From contig CM114272.1 of assembly GCA_050084515.1 (NCBI GenBank), positions 56,668,001 through 56,732,000 on the forward strand: DNA of 64,000 nt, in the 5' to 3' direction. Of the stretch, positions 24,905-38,699 are shown piece by piece; within the stretch, counting starts at the first letter, position 1, and each line of letters opens with the position of its first letter. Position numbers and translations under genes: made by a program. The notes beneath the pieces were generated by a model. That model was not told where the DNA came from. It saw only the letters and a list, made by a program, of their open reading frames with translations, and searched no databases. The DNA comes from Blasia pusilla. Lineage: Eukaryota; Marchantiophyta; Marchantiopsida; Blasiales.

Positions 24905-25395
24905 GTCGCCCCTCCTCCTCTTACTCCCGTTGCGATTTTTCTCGGTTAGACTACTGAATGTTCTCACAGAGGCATCCATCTGTTACAGATAGCGCTCCTT
25001 CTCCTGTCGCGATTTTTTCTCGGTTAGACTACTGAATGTACGCGCAGAGGCATCGGTTACAGATCGCTGCTACTCCTGTTGCGAGCGTCTCCCGGTTAGA
25101 TTGAATCTATGCGAAGGGGCATCCGTTACAGATTGCGCTGCTCCTGTTGCGAGTTTCTCCCGGTTAGATTGAATCTATGCGAAGAGGCATCCGTTACAGA
25201 TTGCGCTGCTCCTGGTGCGAGTTTCTCGCGGTTAGATTGAATCTATGCACCGAGGCATCTGTTCCAGATGCCGCTACTACTCCTGTTGCGATTTCTCTTG
25301 GTTAGATTGAATGCACGCAGCGAGGCATCCGTTACAGTTTGCGCTCCTCCTCCTCCTCCTCCTCCTCCGGTTAGATTGAATGTACGCACCGAGTC
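24905..25395 (+). repeat. Seven-copy ~70-bp minisatellite
   Basis: The landmark CGGTTAGA (TGGTTAGA in one copy) begins at 24,943, 25,021, 25,093, 25,161, 25,229, 25,299 and 25,368, giving periods of 78, 72, 68, 68, 70 and 69 bp. Each unit reads roughly: CTCCTGTTGCGA, a T/C-rich stretch, CGGTTAGATTGAAT, GAGGCATCCGTTACAG, GCGCT. The central copies are nearly identical and the outer ones more diverged. The last copy has expanded into a (CTC)n tract. It lies about 2.3 kb before the start codon of the Sfi1-like gene. Confidence 0.95.
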
Positions 25396-25399
25396 AATG

Positions 25400-26691
25400 A
25401 GCGAGTGGAGCAGTCGGAGTCTGCACATGGTGGGTTGATGGAGGACCTGCAGTCGTAACTTCCCTTCCCTTCTCCTCAACTCTCCTTCACCAGACGCGTA
25501 ATTCGCAGCGCTGCTGCTGCAGTCGGCGGTCTGGCAATTGCGAGCGCGGAGGTGGCGGCCGTTGATGCCGAATTCGCAGGAATTTCTCGTCTGGGCGCGA
25601 CGACAACGGGAGATGCTGTGGTTCCTCTTCGGGATTAACGGCATTGGCTAAACCCTCGATTGGCGCAATCGATTGCGCGATCGGGACAGAGGAGTGGTAT
25701 CAGACTCGGCCACCGGCATTTGTTGGTATTCGGGGTGAGGTGCGGGATTGCGTGGAAGCTGGAGCGTGGAGACCGAAGAGCAGGGAGCTCAATTGCCCTG
25801 GTATGTTATGGTAGGGCGGAGTGCCGGATGCTTGGTTTGGAATGGTTTGTGTGGAAGGTCAGAGAGGGAGTGCCTGCCCTGCATCTACCTATCGGTGGTC
25901 ACCATGGTGGGATGCGATGGTGTTTCTGACGACAATTGCTTATAGGTTAGTGAGGCGGGGTTCAAATTGAGGTGCAGGATGCCAACGCCCTTGAGTGAGT
26001 TGAATTCTCGTGGGGGTGGAGCGGATGGTGGTGGCAGCAGCATGTGAGAGACAGGGCACGGAGGTAAGAATTGTGGTAATTACAACTGTGATCGAAACAA
26101 GGAGGGAGAATTTGGCGATGGCCCGCTTTCTTGGAGCTGCAGGATGATGGGTGGTTTCCTGTGAGGTCTGCGTGCGACGAAGAGCGTCATGCACAATTAG
26201 GTGCGTCTCGGGAGATGTGTTCTCTCGGAAGTGGCTTGTCAGCACGGCTTGAGTGAGGAGAGGAGACAGGCGGTGGTTGTGTGGTTGCAACCGAGCTTCG
26301 AGTATTTCTCACAGGAGCTGTGACCTAACGCTCGGACTCAATGTACTTACGCGCACCTCACGGGCATCCAGTGGCATGTTTCGGAGCTTTCACAAATAGT
26401 GGAGTGGAAACTGAACTCAATCCACCTGCAAACAATTGTAACTGAAATGACAGTGGTTTGCACTAATTCAGTTAGCACGAGCTGCCTTTCAGTTACAAAC
26501 ATGAATGGTCCAACATTAATTTGAGAGCTGGAGAACTGGGACGAAAAACAAGTAAAGAAAGCTTGCACATTAACCGTGATAGAAGAGACCAACGGAGATG
26601 GGCCGACGAGTCTAAGCGACCCAGTACCGTTTGTTTATTCTGGTTTTCCTTTCCCTATGTCGATGGTTCCAATTTCCGTTTCAAACCTTTT

Positions 26692-26740
<49 letters not shown>

Positions 26741-27727
26741 CTTGGCTTTCCTCTTTCTCTTTTTAAGGACTCGTCACAAGCGAACATCGGAGTCCTCGTT
26801 TGGAAAATATAACAGGATTGGGAATCTTTTGGTGATTACCAAAAATCTCTTCGTGATACTGTACGAAAGCGTGGCTCACATTTTCCTTTCTGCGTGCACT
26901 GGTACTTCTGGATCGTGGCGTCAGCGAAATCTCTTGATTCTGGCAAGTGTCAGAGACTTTCCGCTCTTCCGTATGGTGGCACGAAAAGTCTATGACTCCT
27001 GCACAATCATGAGCTCAATTCGGGTCCCGCTTCGAGGGCGATATGTCTGCGCAGCGCGACTGGCACAGAGTTGTCTGATTTCATGAGTCTTTGGTTGTGC
27101 TTCATCTTAGACATTGCTTCTCGTGTGGTCAGTTCAGAATAGTGGGCAACTGTTTTACGAAAGAAATGTTAATGAACGAAGCGTCTTTTTAGCAGTGAGC
27201 CTAATTGTGCTCCTCACACTCTCAGGAGCCAGATCTGGTTACGCTTTCAGATCGATGAGAAGGGAATGTGAACCCCAGTTCTTGCAATTCTTCAACAACG
27301 AAGTCCAACCACTGAGACCAGAGCACGTATTCGGGAAGCTGATGTTCAAGAGTGTCCACTGTTCTGGGAGATTGAACCTCTGGAGACGCTTTGAGCACAG
27401 CGAATCAGCAGTTGGAACACCTTTGAGTATGTACTTGTCTGTTCCCAGTTCTTCCCTTGCTGCCCAATTATGTCCGCAGACATCGACATTGATGGCGGAT
27501 CATACACTCACCCCTGGGCTCCTCGCAATAGATGTTTTCACGTTGGCTTTCGATTGTCTTCCCTCTTCTTCAAGTAGAAAAGTTGTCATTAGGGTAATTG
27601 TTTTTGAATGGGAAGATAAGAGAAAGGGAGAGTCAACGTCAAAACTGACGAGTGGTTTAAGAACGTATGGCTGTTTTGTTGGTATGAACCCCAGAGAGCG
27701 AGGCCAAAATTTTGAAACCACAAACGA
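25400..27727 (+). other. Upstream region of the Sfi1-like gene
   Basis: No convincing gene in this interval. It probably holds the promoter and leader of the gene starting at 27,728. A (GA)n microsatellite lies at 26,697-26,738. A plus-strand open frame of 270 codons (27,114-27,926) runs into the first coding exon in another frame and has no family resemblance. Confidence 0.4.
26697..26738. repeat. (GA)n microsatellite
   Basis: About twenty-one consecutive GA dinucleotides. GAGA-type tracts are common in plant promoters and leaders; this one is about 1 kb upstream of a start codon. Confidence 0.95.
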
Positions 27728-30700
27728 GTGCAGATGCAGAGGGAGCATGGAAACCAAGGTGGGGGAAGACATGGTCCCCCAGAGAAGTTTGATCGCTACG
27801 GCAGTACAGAGAGCAGGGAACGCCTCGCTTTCACAGCTGGGGCGAGGGTGGAGCGGTTTATCGAGAAGACCTCTTACGGTGCTTCTGAAACCGCATCAGG
27901 TGTTTCTAGCCGAACGACTGCTATGACAAACAGCCCTGGACCTGCTCCTGCTCCTGCTCCAGCTCCAGCTCCTGGATCCAGTAAGACTGTGGCCTTCAGC
28001 AAGCCTACTTCTACTGTGATTCCGATTGAGGTTCCCCAATCTGGAGGCGGTGCTGCTCAGAATCCAAATCCTGTTGCTGCTCTCCGAGCAAGCATGGAGA
28101 AGGGTGCCAACCCTGCGCCAAGCAGTGTGCACTCGTCTGCCAGATTCGGTCCCAGATTGAGGGCAGAAGGCTTGATGGTGCCTCCCGCATCAGATGCTGC
28201 AACCTTGAGGCGACAAGTAGCAGCACTGCAAATTGACTTGGAAGCACACATTGATGGTGAGCAACGATTGCAGAGCATCAATCAGCAGCTCCGGGAGAGG
28301 TGTGTAATACTTTCTGTACTTGGGATCCTGCGTCAAGATCTCAGTTGCCTGGCTCTTTAACATTCTGGAGAATCATAACTACAATTCTTCTCAGCTTTTG
28401 GTCGTTTGCGTTACACTGTCAGTAAAGTCAATAAAGCTGTGGAGGGCTGAGCAGTTCTCATTTGTAAGTCTCCAGGGGGACAGCAGAAGTTGTAACTGTA
28501 AGAAGTAGGTTTTTATTAAGTCATGGGCTGGATTGGGGTGACCGACCTGAAGGCAGATTGGAGCTCTATATGAAACAGAATCATGAAAATGTGGAGAGAG
28601 CTGAGTCGGAATTGAACATACTACATGAGGACATGGAACAGACGCTTGAGCTGCAACGTCGCTTAGCTCAAAGGTATGCACAATTTTGAACGGTCCTCTA
28701 CATCTTTTCATTACATGCTTGTGTCTCTGCGATTTGACACTGTTTTTGAACAATTTAAGTCGCTCTTCTCACTCTTCTCAGTCATGGTTGAGTGGCTGTG
28801 GTTCCAACTTTAGCAACACTGTGTTTCTAAATAGATCGCTCAGAGCAGGATCACTTCCTGGTCACATGCAAAAAATTTACAGCAGAAAAAGCATTATTGC
28901 ACTCGAAATTTGCTAAGCTGGTGTCACCATAGCAGCTCTCTGAATTCTATAGCGTGAATTCATGGCAAAATACTGCTGCACCGACTAATATCGTTTGCCG
29001 GGTTCCTAATTAAGGGAAGTTTCTGTGTTGTAAAGGTTCCTTTGCCAACACCTAGTTGTGGTGCGGTGACACACAAATTTATTCTAACCCTCTCAATAAT
29101 GATATGAGAGAATGAATAAACTGGTTCAAATCCAGTGGGAAACCTGGGTATGAAGCTTGGCATTGTGTTGGTCAATGGACCATCACAATCAGATATCAAC
29201 ATTTTCTGGCTTGGTCTCTCCATGAAGGAGATTTGTCTTTGACCCCTAACCTTTGATTCTTTTAAACTGGGAGAGTTACCAAAGCTCACCCCTGTTAGGC
29301 ACAAGAGCATCCTCTCTTGAGCATCCATGCCTTGGGTGTTGGGGAGGCCACTTCCCTGGGTTGGGACTGCACCTCACTGCTAGTAAACAGTGTGATCTTA
29401 CTACCTGAAGAAAGTTCAGTTGCACTATGCCGTTTTCTCCCTCGTGTATAGTACTTCTGTCACTTCTCCTTCTACACCCATCGCAGTCACTAGCTCTGTC
29501 CAAACTGGATGTGGGGTTTATGTCAGCTCTGACAATAGTTACAGAGCACTGTCACTCTAAACCCAATATTTCATGCCAATGAGGGTCTGGAAGATAATCT
29601 CTAGTTCTGCTTTATTCATATTGTCTGGTAGTGCTATTGAAAGTCTAGTGGTGAGGCTAGACATGCCTCTAAATGATTCTTATCATAGTTCTAATGTTAT
29701 GTGAGTTTTTCATTAGTTAGTCCCAACACCACCAATAGCACATGTTGTTCTCAAAGTTCAAGTGAAGATTCCACATCCACGAGGTTGATGTCTTCTAACA
29801 AGAAAGTAATGGCAACTGGACAAACTCAGGGCCACGGCCCTGGAGAAAGAGAAGAAAGATATGGAGCAGCTGCTTCAGGAGCGCGTGCAAGAGTTTGAAG
29901 AGGAACGGGCTGCACTACAGATTCAAATCTCCTCAATGTCTGAGGATCTAAGAGAACAGTCGGATACACATGTGCGAGTGTCAGCTTTACAGGTGCCAAA
30001 CTCATGCTTAACGTAAAAAGATCTCCTGAGGAAGGATGGTTGGTGGGGGTGGTAGTATATACTGGACATCAGTGGCTAACAATTATGCTGCTCCTCTCCA
30101 TCTTTCTTGGTGCCTTCTACTTTCTTTTGACCTTTGATATGTCAACAAGGGAGTCAATTCCAAATCTTATGTCTTGATTTGGCAGGCAGAGTTGAATGCC
30201 ACCTTGGAAGTGAAGCAACGGCTAGAAGAGCAGCTTCAGAAGTACTCTGATGAGACACAACAGTTGAAACAAAAGGCAGAGGAATATAGCAATGAGCTTG
30301 AGACTTTTCTTTCCAAGGTTAGCTTTATCAATCCCTTTCTCTTTCGTCTCATTGTTTTCGTATGTACAATCAGTAAAGGCATGATGGGATATCAAGAGAG
30401 TTGGTGAAAGTAGCTTCCTGAGAAAGGATGTTGTGTCAGGTTGATCCCCAAGCACAGATCTTCACTGTGTCATACCTGTTGGATTTCAGGAGCAAAGAGA
30501 CAAGGATGTAGAAAAGCTAGGACAGAAGGCACAACTTCGTAGACAATTTGGGCGATTTCAAGAAGGAATCCAAGAGCAAACCCTTGAGAACGAGAATGAA
30601 GACATAGCTGACAACTTTTACTGCAAAAATTGTTCATTGCGTGGTTTCCGAGCACTTCAATTGGCCACAAAGAGGTCAAGTCACATGCGACGTGCTTTTC

Positions 30701-33700
30701 AACGGCAGGCCCAGGTACCCATTCACCTTCCCACTGAGGAAAGCAGAGGACATGAATATTACTTGCTATTTATGGTTTGGTGTGAAATCATTCCCGTGAG
30801 TTTTCAGAAGAAACTGAACGAGCTCAAAACCTATTTGGGTTTGCTTATGACAGGAGTGCATGTAAAGTGTATTAACCTGAGGAGTCGGTCATGAGAGCAA
30901 TTGGACGAGCTGGAGGAATTAGATACACGTATTGAGTTGTATTATGACTGGAAACAAGTAAAGTGAGTTTGCACGATAAGTCTCAGTTATGAGAGGAGTC
31001 AAAACAACCTAACGGATTAGGGATACGAGCATATTCTGTTGTGACAGGAATGTTTGACAACCTGCTGGAAGGCATGGCGATTGACACACATAGTGGAGAA
31101 GAAGCACAATGAATCTCTGAAGAGACGTGCTGAAGCCCGAGCTATCCATGCATGGCATTCATGGAAAACGTATGTGATACGTGCAAAGATAAGTCCTAAG
31201 CTGAATCAGCTAGCTTTCCAGCATTGGAGAAATTCCTGCTTAAAGAGGATGTTGAAGAAGTGGAAGGATGTCAACAAGGAAGCACAGCTGAATATAGAAG
31301 ATGAGCGCCGCCTCTCTCTGCTCGCCAAACGCCACTGGCACCTTGTCATCTACAAGAGAGCTCTCAAGCGGTGGCTCCAGTGGTTGAAGTGCTGGGCGAG
31401 GCCAAAGAAAAAGAAGTTGGCAGCTGTTCAAGCACACATCAACATGATGACGCTCAAGGGAGCCACTGCAGCATGGCGGGGTTATGTACGAGGAAAATGG
31501 GTTAAGCGGATGAAATTTGAACAAGCTTGCATTCAGGAGGAGCTCTGGTGCAAAAGACGAGCACTCCAGAGGTTTGACACAGATCTTAATGTGCTGGAGG
31601 TCGTATGCTGACTCAATTTATCATAAGAATCAAACCATGTTTGAGAAGCTGTTCTTCTAGAAGGAGGATCGTTCACATGGTCAAAATGCAGCTTGCTGCA
31701 TTTTCTTATTGTTGAGGACTGTTAAGGGATGTTGGTTTCTTAATAGACGAGCTGTGTGGTAAATCCTTCCAAGTATACTATGTAGTACTTGACTTTTAAA
31801 ATTGTTGTAGATCTTGGTTAGGGCAAGTACATGAGGTTGACACTTTCGTGCTTTTCTCAGTCAATGATATCTGTGTTTTGAGTCCTCAAAGGATGTGTTC
31901 ATGGCAGGTTGATGGATGCCTTGAAAGAAGTTAGGTACCGCAGGCGAAGAGTAGAGATGGGAAAGAACTTTCGAAGAGTTCGGATGAGGCAATTGGCCAT
32001 GAAGTCTTGGCGCCTCTTTGTGCAACACCGACGGCATGGGCTAATATCAAAGCAAATGGCTTTCAGACACTATCTGCATGATCTGCGAGCCAAGGTCAGT
32101 TACAAAGGAAAGACAGTTTAACCTACTGTAGTGCAGAGAAGGCTAGTGTGAGCTTCTCTTCTATGACAAGATTTAGTACTGAACTCAAGTGGACATAGAA
32201 ACCACCACTTCTCTTTTCCCCCCACCCCCCCCTCCCTTCCTGCCTGCCTCACTGTTGTCTCGTCTTTAGCATTCTCTTTCTGTTTCATAGAGAAACGCTC
32301 TGTATTGATCAGGATTCACCATGAGAGCACCTAGCAGCTAAAGTCATGGGACAATTTGGCCGAGTCTGTTCATGTTTCAAGCTGATTTTCAAAGCTTATC
32401 GGTGGATGGCATATAGAAAATCAAGGGGCAAGATGAGTGAGTATCTCCGATGTTTGAAGCTGATTCCCTGAAAGCTTACCTCCAGATAATCTACAGTATT
32501 GTTTCAAGTGTCATGCCAAATAACTTATTAGTGTATCGCTGGTGGATGTGAGGACAGGCCGTCCATGTTTGGAGAGATAACGTTGCCTACTTGAAAGCAA
32601 AGATGAGGGCAACAATGGAAGTCAATGAAGCTCTCATGAGGGCAGCCATGGTCTTTTGGAAGGATTATCATGCTCACCACGCAATAAAGTAAGGAAGTAA
32701 GTTTCTTGGCCAATGTCATAGTTGTGGACTTCATAGATTATGCACAGAAGTATTGGGATAGTAAACTTGTCTAGATCAGAGTGACCAGAGTTGCTTTGGC
32801 AGTGCATGTCACCAGTAGAACATACCGCTATCATTCAGATGACTGGAAACATTGGTAGCGTGTCCTATATTTCTACTTCGAGAAAGGTCTAAGCATGCTT
32901 TTGCTACAAGGTCTTCAAAGATTTTTGAAGCTGCTGTCTTGTTTTCTGGGGCCAGTTTTGGAACCTCATTAACGAAGACAAGAAAGAGGAAGTCATGACC
33001 AGGATAGCGGACAAATCAAGATTACCAAAATGGGATATGGACTCAGTCTGAAATGTTTACCGTTTGCAGAAAGAAAAAGTTACGGAGAGCTCTGGTTAAT
33101 AAAGCAAGGAGGGAAATCAAGGTAACCTGCGACATTTGAAGTTCTTTTACAGTAGTATTTTTAGAAAGTCACGTCCCAGTTCTTGGAGTAAAAAGAAATT
33201 CTCATTAGGTGAATTGTATATATGCTTGGATTTTCAAGAAGTAAGTGACCTGGCCCAAGAGAGACTTTGAATGACTCTCGTGCAGAGGTTTCTACAGAAG
33301 CTTTGAAACAATAGTCTCATTCAAAGCAACAGTCCCATGGTGATTAACCCTATTGTTCTCATTGTGAGTAAGCAGTTGTTTTAGAGTTCATAACAGGAGA
33401 TCAGATTCTTGTTTCACTGGGAGTTTTTGAGCTAGGCTGTTGGATGTAATTTCGTTGTGCTGATGCTGATGAATGAATTGGGTTAGTCTACCAAAGTCTC
33501 ATCAGTATCTACTAACTTCTGGAAATGTGGGTGATATCCACTATTGGAAGATTGTATTCTGCACGAAGGAAGGCAATTTTAGCACCGCGATGTGGGATTG
33601 TACAGAGATATGGATAGCATCACTCATCTGACTCGTAGTAAGATAAAGTGAGTGAAATATCCCACATGAATTTCAATCATTGCAGATAGCCAAGCTAGCC

Positions 33701-36700
33701 CTTCAAGCATGGTGGGAGCACATGGCTTGGAAGAGACGGGCCCTGCAACTTGATAGTCTATTAGCCATTCGTAGGCGGAGAACTGTGATGCTTACAAGCT
33801 TGCATAATTGGATGCATGCTACTTTTGATGGGCTTTTACTCGCAAATTCAAAATTCCAGGACGATCTGATGGAGGCCCAGGTAAATGCCCGCTTGATCAG
33901 TTGGTAGTTGCGAACTCGATTGAAGCTCCTATGGGGCTTCGTATTCGTTACACGCATTCATTTTTCTACACCTTCGAACACATTCTATTTCCATTGACCA
34001 TGTCGAAGACTCTGCTGTCCAGTGTTGACAGTTGAATATTCATGGATGTGGGAAAAAAACCCAATTCATGTGCACTTGTTTAGAATGAGCCGGAGAGAGT
34101 TCACACAGTGGAAGAATGCGACTATTTTGACCTGCTTAATACTGTCAGTCACAAAAGGTTGGGATTTGAGTCGACTAAAGATCACACACGAGCTCCAAAA
34201 CAGGCCCAATTTGAAGAACAGAAGCATCAAGTCACTGCAGTGGACGTAGAAAACCTTCAACTTATTGACCGCCTGCATACCATGTCATCCGAGATTGCTT
34301 TCTTAAAAACAACTATCAATGAGAAAGAGAAGCAAGAAGAGGAACTCCATCGTGCTTTGGAAGACAGTGCAGTTCTTGAAAGCTCTATGCGAGGAGAGAT
34401 AGAACAACAACACGTTCGAGGGGATGAGCTTGAACAGGAGATAATTGTTCTTCAGGTGCGTTTCTGGATGGTCTCGGTGATAAGTACAGTGGTTAATTAG
34501 TGCTCTTTGCAGTGACACAAAGCATTCCCGCTTTCTCCTTGGAAGGTTCATTGTCCACTTTATGACGTTAGTGATGATTACCCCTGCAGAAAAAGCTCCA
34601 GATGAAGAACGCAGAGGATACGGCTGGTGAGGTGCATCATACCTTGGAAATTCAGAATCTTGGACAGGCTTTGAAGGAGCTCCGCATCCAAATAGCTGAG
34701 AAAAATGGACAAGTTGAATCCTATGAAAAGGTTGGAATCATAATATCTTCAACGCACACCCTCTTAGCATGGTATCGATTTATCGTATGTTACTTCAGCC
34801 TCGTTCGTAGGCAGTTTCAACCTATCCTCTGAGGTACCCAGTCTGGCATCATGGTCTCACTTATTCCTGTTTTGTGCACATTCAGGCTCTTAAGGAAACA
34901 GCTGAGAAACTCGAAGGGGCATCAGATGAATCACAAGAGAAGTTGACTAGTGCATTCGAGATTGCTGCATCATTGCGCAAGTTGCTGGAAGAGCGAGAGA
35001 ATCAATTTGCAACTCTTGAAGGCAATTGTCGTGTATGTACACATAAACTTTGGATTAAGTCCAGCAGTCTCCACGCCAACCTCAATAACTTCACACAAGC
35101 TCAGGGATTCTGATTGAGTTCACGCATTTGTATGAAACAACCATTTTTTAGTCGTTGTTACGACCTTAAGTAGCATCAAACCCATCCACATCTTTAAAGT
35201 GAAGTCTGAACGAATTTCTCTAATCGTTGATGATCACTGGTGGTTAGCATGGCTTTGAAACTGTAATGTAATAGTTGAATTTTGGCCAACGTATAATGTC
35301 CACACATCTTCCCTTGAAACACCTACAGCGAACATATGCATTCCTCTGGAAATTCTAAGACTGCTATTTTCAGAGGCGAGAGCTGGAACTTGGTGAGGTG
35401 CAACGCAAGCTGGCTGTTGCCAATTGTACTCTCTGTGAAACTGTTGAGGCTCGTGATACTCGAATCCAAGAACTAGAGAGCCTACTTTCTCGGAAGCACG
35501 CAGAGGTATGCATGGCCCAAGTTTTCCTGACAGAAAAATGAAACTCCCGTTGCAATGCAATACCTGACTCGTGCGGGTGGAAATGTATCCAATGAGAACA
35601 GTGTTTCTTTCTATAACTTATCCATTTTTGACATTGTACAACAGTTTCATCATAGGAACGAGCTTCACACTGAACTTATTTCTGAATCATATATCGTCAG
35701 TAGGGTTCGGATTCCACAAGCCAAGTGGCTTAGAAGGTTTTTCAGCTGCTCATGAGTGACAGAAGCTTAGACTGGTAGTTGTGAGCTGCCTGTCAATAAT
35801 TGTAACAGTCTCCCTTGTAATGCCAGTATGTCTTTGTTTGTCTGTTTTGTGTAGTTACAAGGATCACAACAGCAGCTACAAGAACTTGAATTGATCCTGG
35901 ATTGCAAGGACAGTCGTGTACGGAAGCTGGAATATGAGAATAAGCTATTGGCTGGTCAGGTTTCTCCCTACTCTTCCAACCACAGTCAATGGTTTAAGAC
36001 AGGCTGGAAAATTCAGGTTAAAGTGGCAACAAGCATGAAAATTGCGTAGCAAAAATACAACGGATAGTAACGGCCCAGTCTCTGCATGGCCTTGTCAGCA
36101 GGGCTTATGTTTTCCTCAAGCTGGGTTGTGCAGGACTTAAATAGTATATATCTATCTACCAATATGTATCATTGCAGTGTCAATCAATCTAGGGGGCCAA
36201 TACATATTTCAGGCCAAGGGCTAAAGAACACACTTGCTAGGTATAGTGTAGAGAGTTTTATCACTCTTTAAACTCCACTCTGCGAACGCATCCTGATATA
36301 ATTTCAAGAAGTTAGTCATGTCTTTGGACCAAAAATATGAGTTCCCATACACGGATGAGCTTTCTAACACCGGCACAGATTTGATGATTCCATCATATCT
36401 GGGTGACTGGAAATGTGGCTTCTCTGGCTATGAAGAGTAGGGATGGGTGCAACATTTGGGAGATCGTACCCTACCTTGGTTGCATAGCATACTTCTTGGG
36501 TGGGAAATAAGTAGGACTAATGCTATACTACCTGCTTGGAACAGAACAAAGCTCCTTGAAGGCAAAGAATTATGTCACAAGCTTGAGTACCTGGACTTCC
36601 CCATCGGGACCACTGGATACAAATGCACCTTTACGAGGAGGTTTGCACTCCATTCAAGTGAAGGAATCGTTGAGGAATAGTCAAGGTCAACCCAAGGATT

Positions 36701-37580
36701 CTCTGGGCAGCACTGCTGACAAAGGAATTCCAGGCCATGGTGCACCACCTCCAAAATCATCCTATGTTTACTACTCAAGGCGGGATGGACAGGAAGGAAG
36801 AGAAAGACACAGCGAGGATTCTCTTGAGTCTTTAGGTCAAGCACATGATGAAAGGGAGGCTCAGCAGCCTTTCACATCATTGGAGAGACACTTACAGGAT
36901 TCCTCAAGATCTGAAGAACCCTTCAACCCATCGACTGGAACTTTAGCATCAACTGATCTGACTGATGACATTGAAGGAGGCACCGATGAGGGTGTTCACC
37001 ACGAACCTTATCAGACAGACTGGGAAACTTCGTTTGCCCTTGTTTCCACAGCACGACCTCCAGCACATGGACAGCTAGAACCCCCTGCTTCTACATGTGA
37101 CTTACACCAGGACCGGGGTGGTTCTGGTGGTGAAATGTCTGGAAGAACTCGAACGTCAGCTGAAGGACCCTTCCGAATGGTGCTCGATGAAGATCCCGGT
37201 GCTGTTGACAGCCTCCATGTGGAAATCCAGCGGCTACAGGCACGGATCATGAGTCGTTTGAAAGACTCTCCTTCACAAGAGGTGAGATCAAACGTATGGT
37301 CCCTACATATTTCCTTCGTACTTCTGTGCAAATGTCATACAAATGACCTTTTCCGGTCATACCTCGTGACCGCGTTTCAAGTCCTAATTTGTTGATCCAA
37401 TCAGTATCTACCAGCAATTACTTATGCCTGATGCATGGGTGATTGGATAATCCATCAAAACTGGAGAGTTCATTGCTCCTCCTCACTGTGAGTCTGTGAC
37501 TCGTAGATAGATAGCAGTAGATGCACTGGGTGCAGAGGATTGAGGAAGCACACCTACTATACACCACAACATTGCAGTGA
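27728..37580 (+). CDS. Sfi1-like tryptophan-repeat, coiled-coil protein, 21 exons
   Basis: Exons: 27728-28299, 28557-28673, 29830-29992, 30186-30317, 30490-30714, 30808-30838, 30896-30957, 31048-31571, 31908-32094, 32382-32436, 32553-32688, 32931-33045, 33074-33121, 33686-33880, 34204-34455, 34590-34730, 34886-35032, 35374-35505, 35855-35959, about 36562-37281, 37536-37580. The phases agree and give about 1,367 residues. The N-terminus is low-complexity with an (AP)n run. Residues about 160-430 form coiled coil. Residues about 434-855 are basic and carry Sfi1-type units with spaced tryptophans (TTCWKAWRLTHIV, AIHAWHSWKTYV, LAFQHWRNSCLKRMLKKW, LAKRHWHLVIYKRALKRW, ATAAWRGYVRGKW, LAMKSWRLFVQHR, AYRWMAYRKSRGKM, AVHVWRDNV, LALQAWWEHMAWKRR). 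A second coiled coil follows to about 1,115, then a Ser-rich tail and a final helix (LHVEIQRLQARIMSRL). In Sfi1 such repeats form a long helix that binds centrin at spindle poles and basal bodies, so a centrin-bound scaffold is inferred. Least certain: the start, the small exons at 30.8-30.9, 32.4 and 32.9-33.1 kb, the border near 36,562, and the last exon. Confidence 0.78.
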
Positions 37581-38699
37581 ATCTGAAGTCAAAGCTACCA
37601 AGATCTCATTCCAACCAGGTCTGCATGACTAGAGAGATAGAAATTGTGGGGCTAGTCGTACCTAGAAACCATAGATATTCAATGCTGAACGCCTTCCTAG
37701 CACAGCCAGTACGAGCTCAAATCAAACAGAAATAAGTCCTTCGTACTCACTATTTTTGTTCGCTCTCGGGCAGAAGTTTTTGAAGATAGTTTGAGTAGTG
37801 CCCGTGCTTGAAGGGTTGAATTTTGCAGTAGTAGCGTCCAAAGCAACCCCTAGTTGCCTGCGTCTATGTGTGGGAATGCATCTAGCAAGAGGCTGCTACC
37901 GTAGATGTGTCGTGAGCTGATAGCAAATTGATGATTTGATGACATATGAAACGTACAGGAGGGATCACCGAGCGGATCGAGGCCCCAGCAGGTTAGCAGC
38001 AGCGCTCGACATCGACGAGATAGCGACGGAAGAAGGGCATCCTCCTGAGAAGTGAATGGAAGGCTTCCATTTTGTTCGTTTTTTTTTACATAGAGTCCTA
38101 TTTTGATTAATGTCGGATAATTGGTAGTTACAGATTCATCACAAAAGATTGGCTCCAGAGATGTGCAGACCAACTATTTCCACATTTCTCAAGAATTCCC
38201 ATCTCCGCGTCTCTCAGAGTGGTAGACAGATGAAAGAAAGGCCCAGCAGACATAAAGCAAATCCTAGACATTGAGGCTCTGCAGTAACAGTGCTATCGGT
38301 GATGGTTCAGACCGCCGGCTTGCTGACCTCCATCCATTCCGATCCATGCCTGAACATCGTCGCGGACTACGACTTCTTCAAGATTGTGTTCTCGCTCTAG
38401 TTGTAAAATGACATGTGACGCAGTTTTGCTCTGCACGCCTTTTTTCTCCAGTGACTCTCCCACAAATCTGAACAAAGATGCTACTATCTTTCATTTACAC
38501 TTGCCGTGTGTCGTCATGGACAGAATGGTGCATGATCCCATTTCAGTACTATGGATAGCTCTGGACTAGTTACTAGCCCTGCCCCGCTCTCTGCATAGAA
38601 GCATATCGCCCAAACACACTTTCAATCGAGTTGTTAAAGAAACTTCCAAAGAGAGAGGTGAAATTAATTCAAATTAGTAAGGGCGAATTCTAAGTAAAA

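Noticed and set aside
25243-25644. 133-codon minus-strand frame
   Set aside because: Much of it is translation of the minisatellite and a (GAG)n tract; low complexity and no domain.
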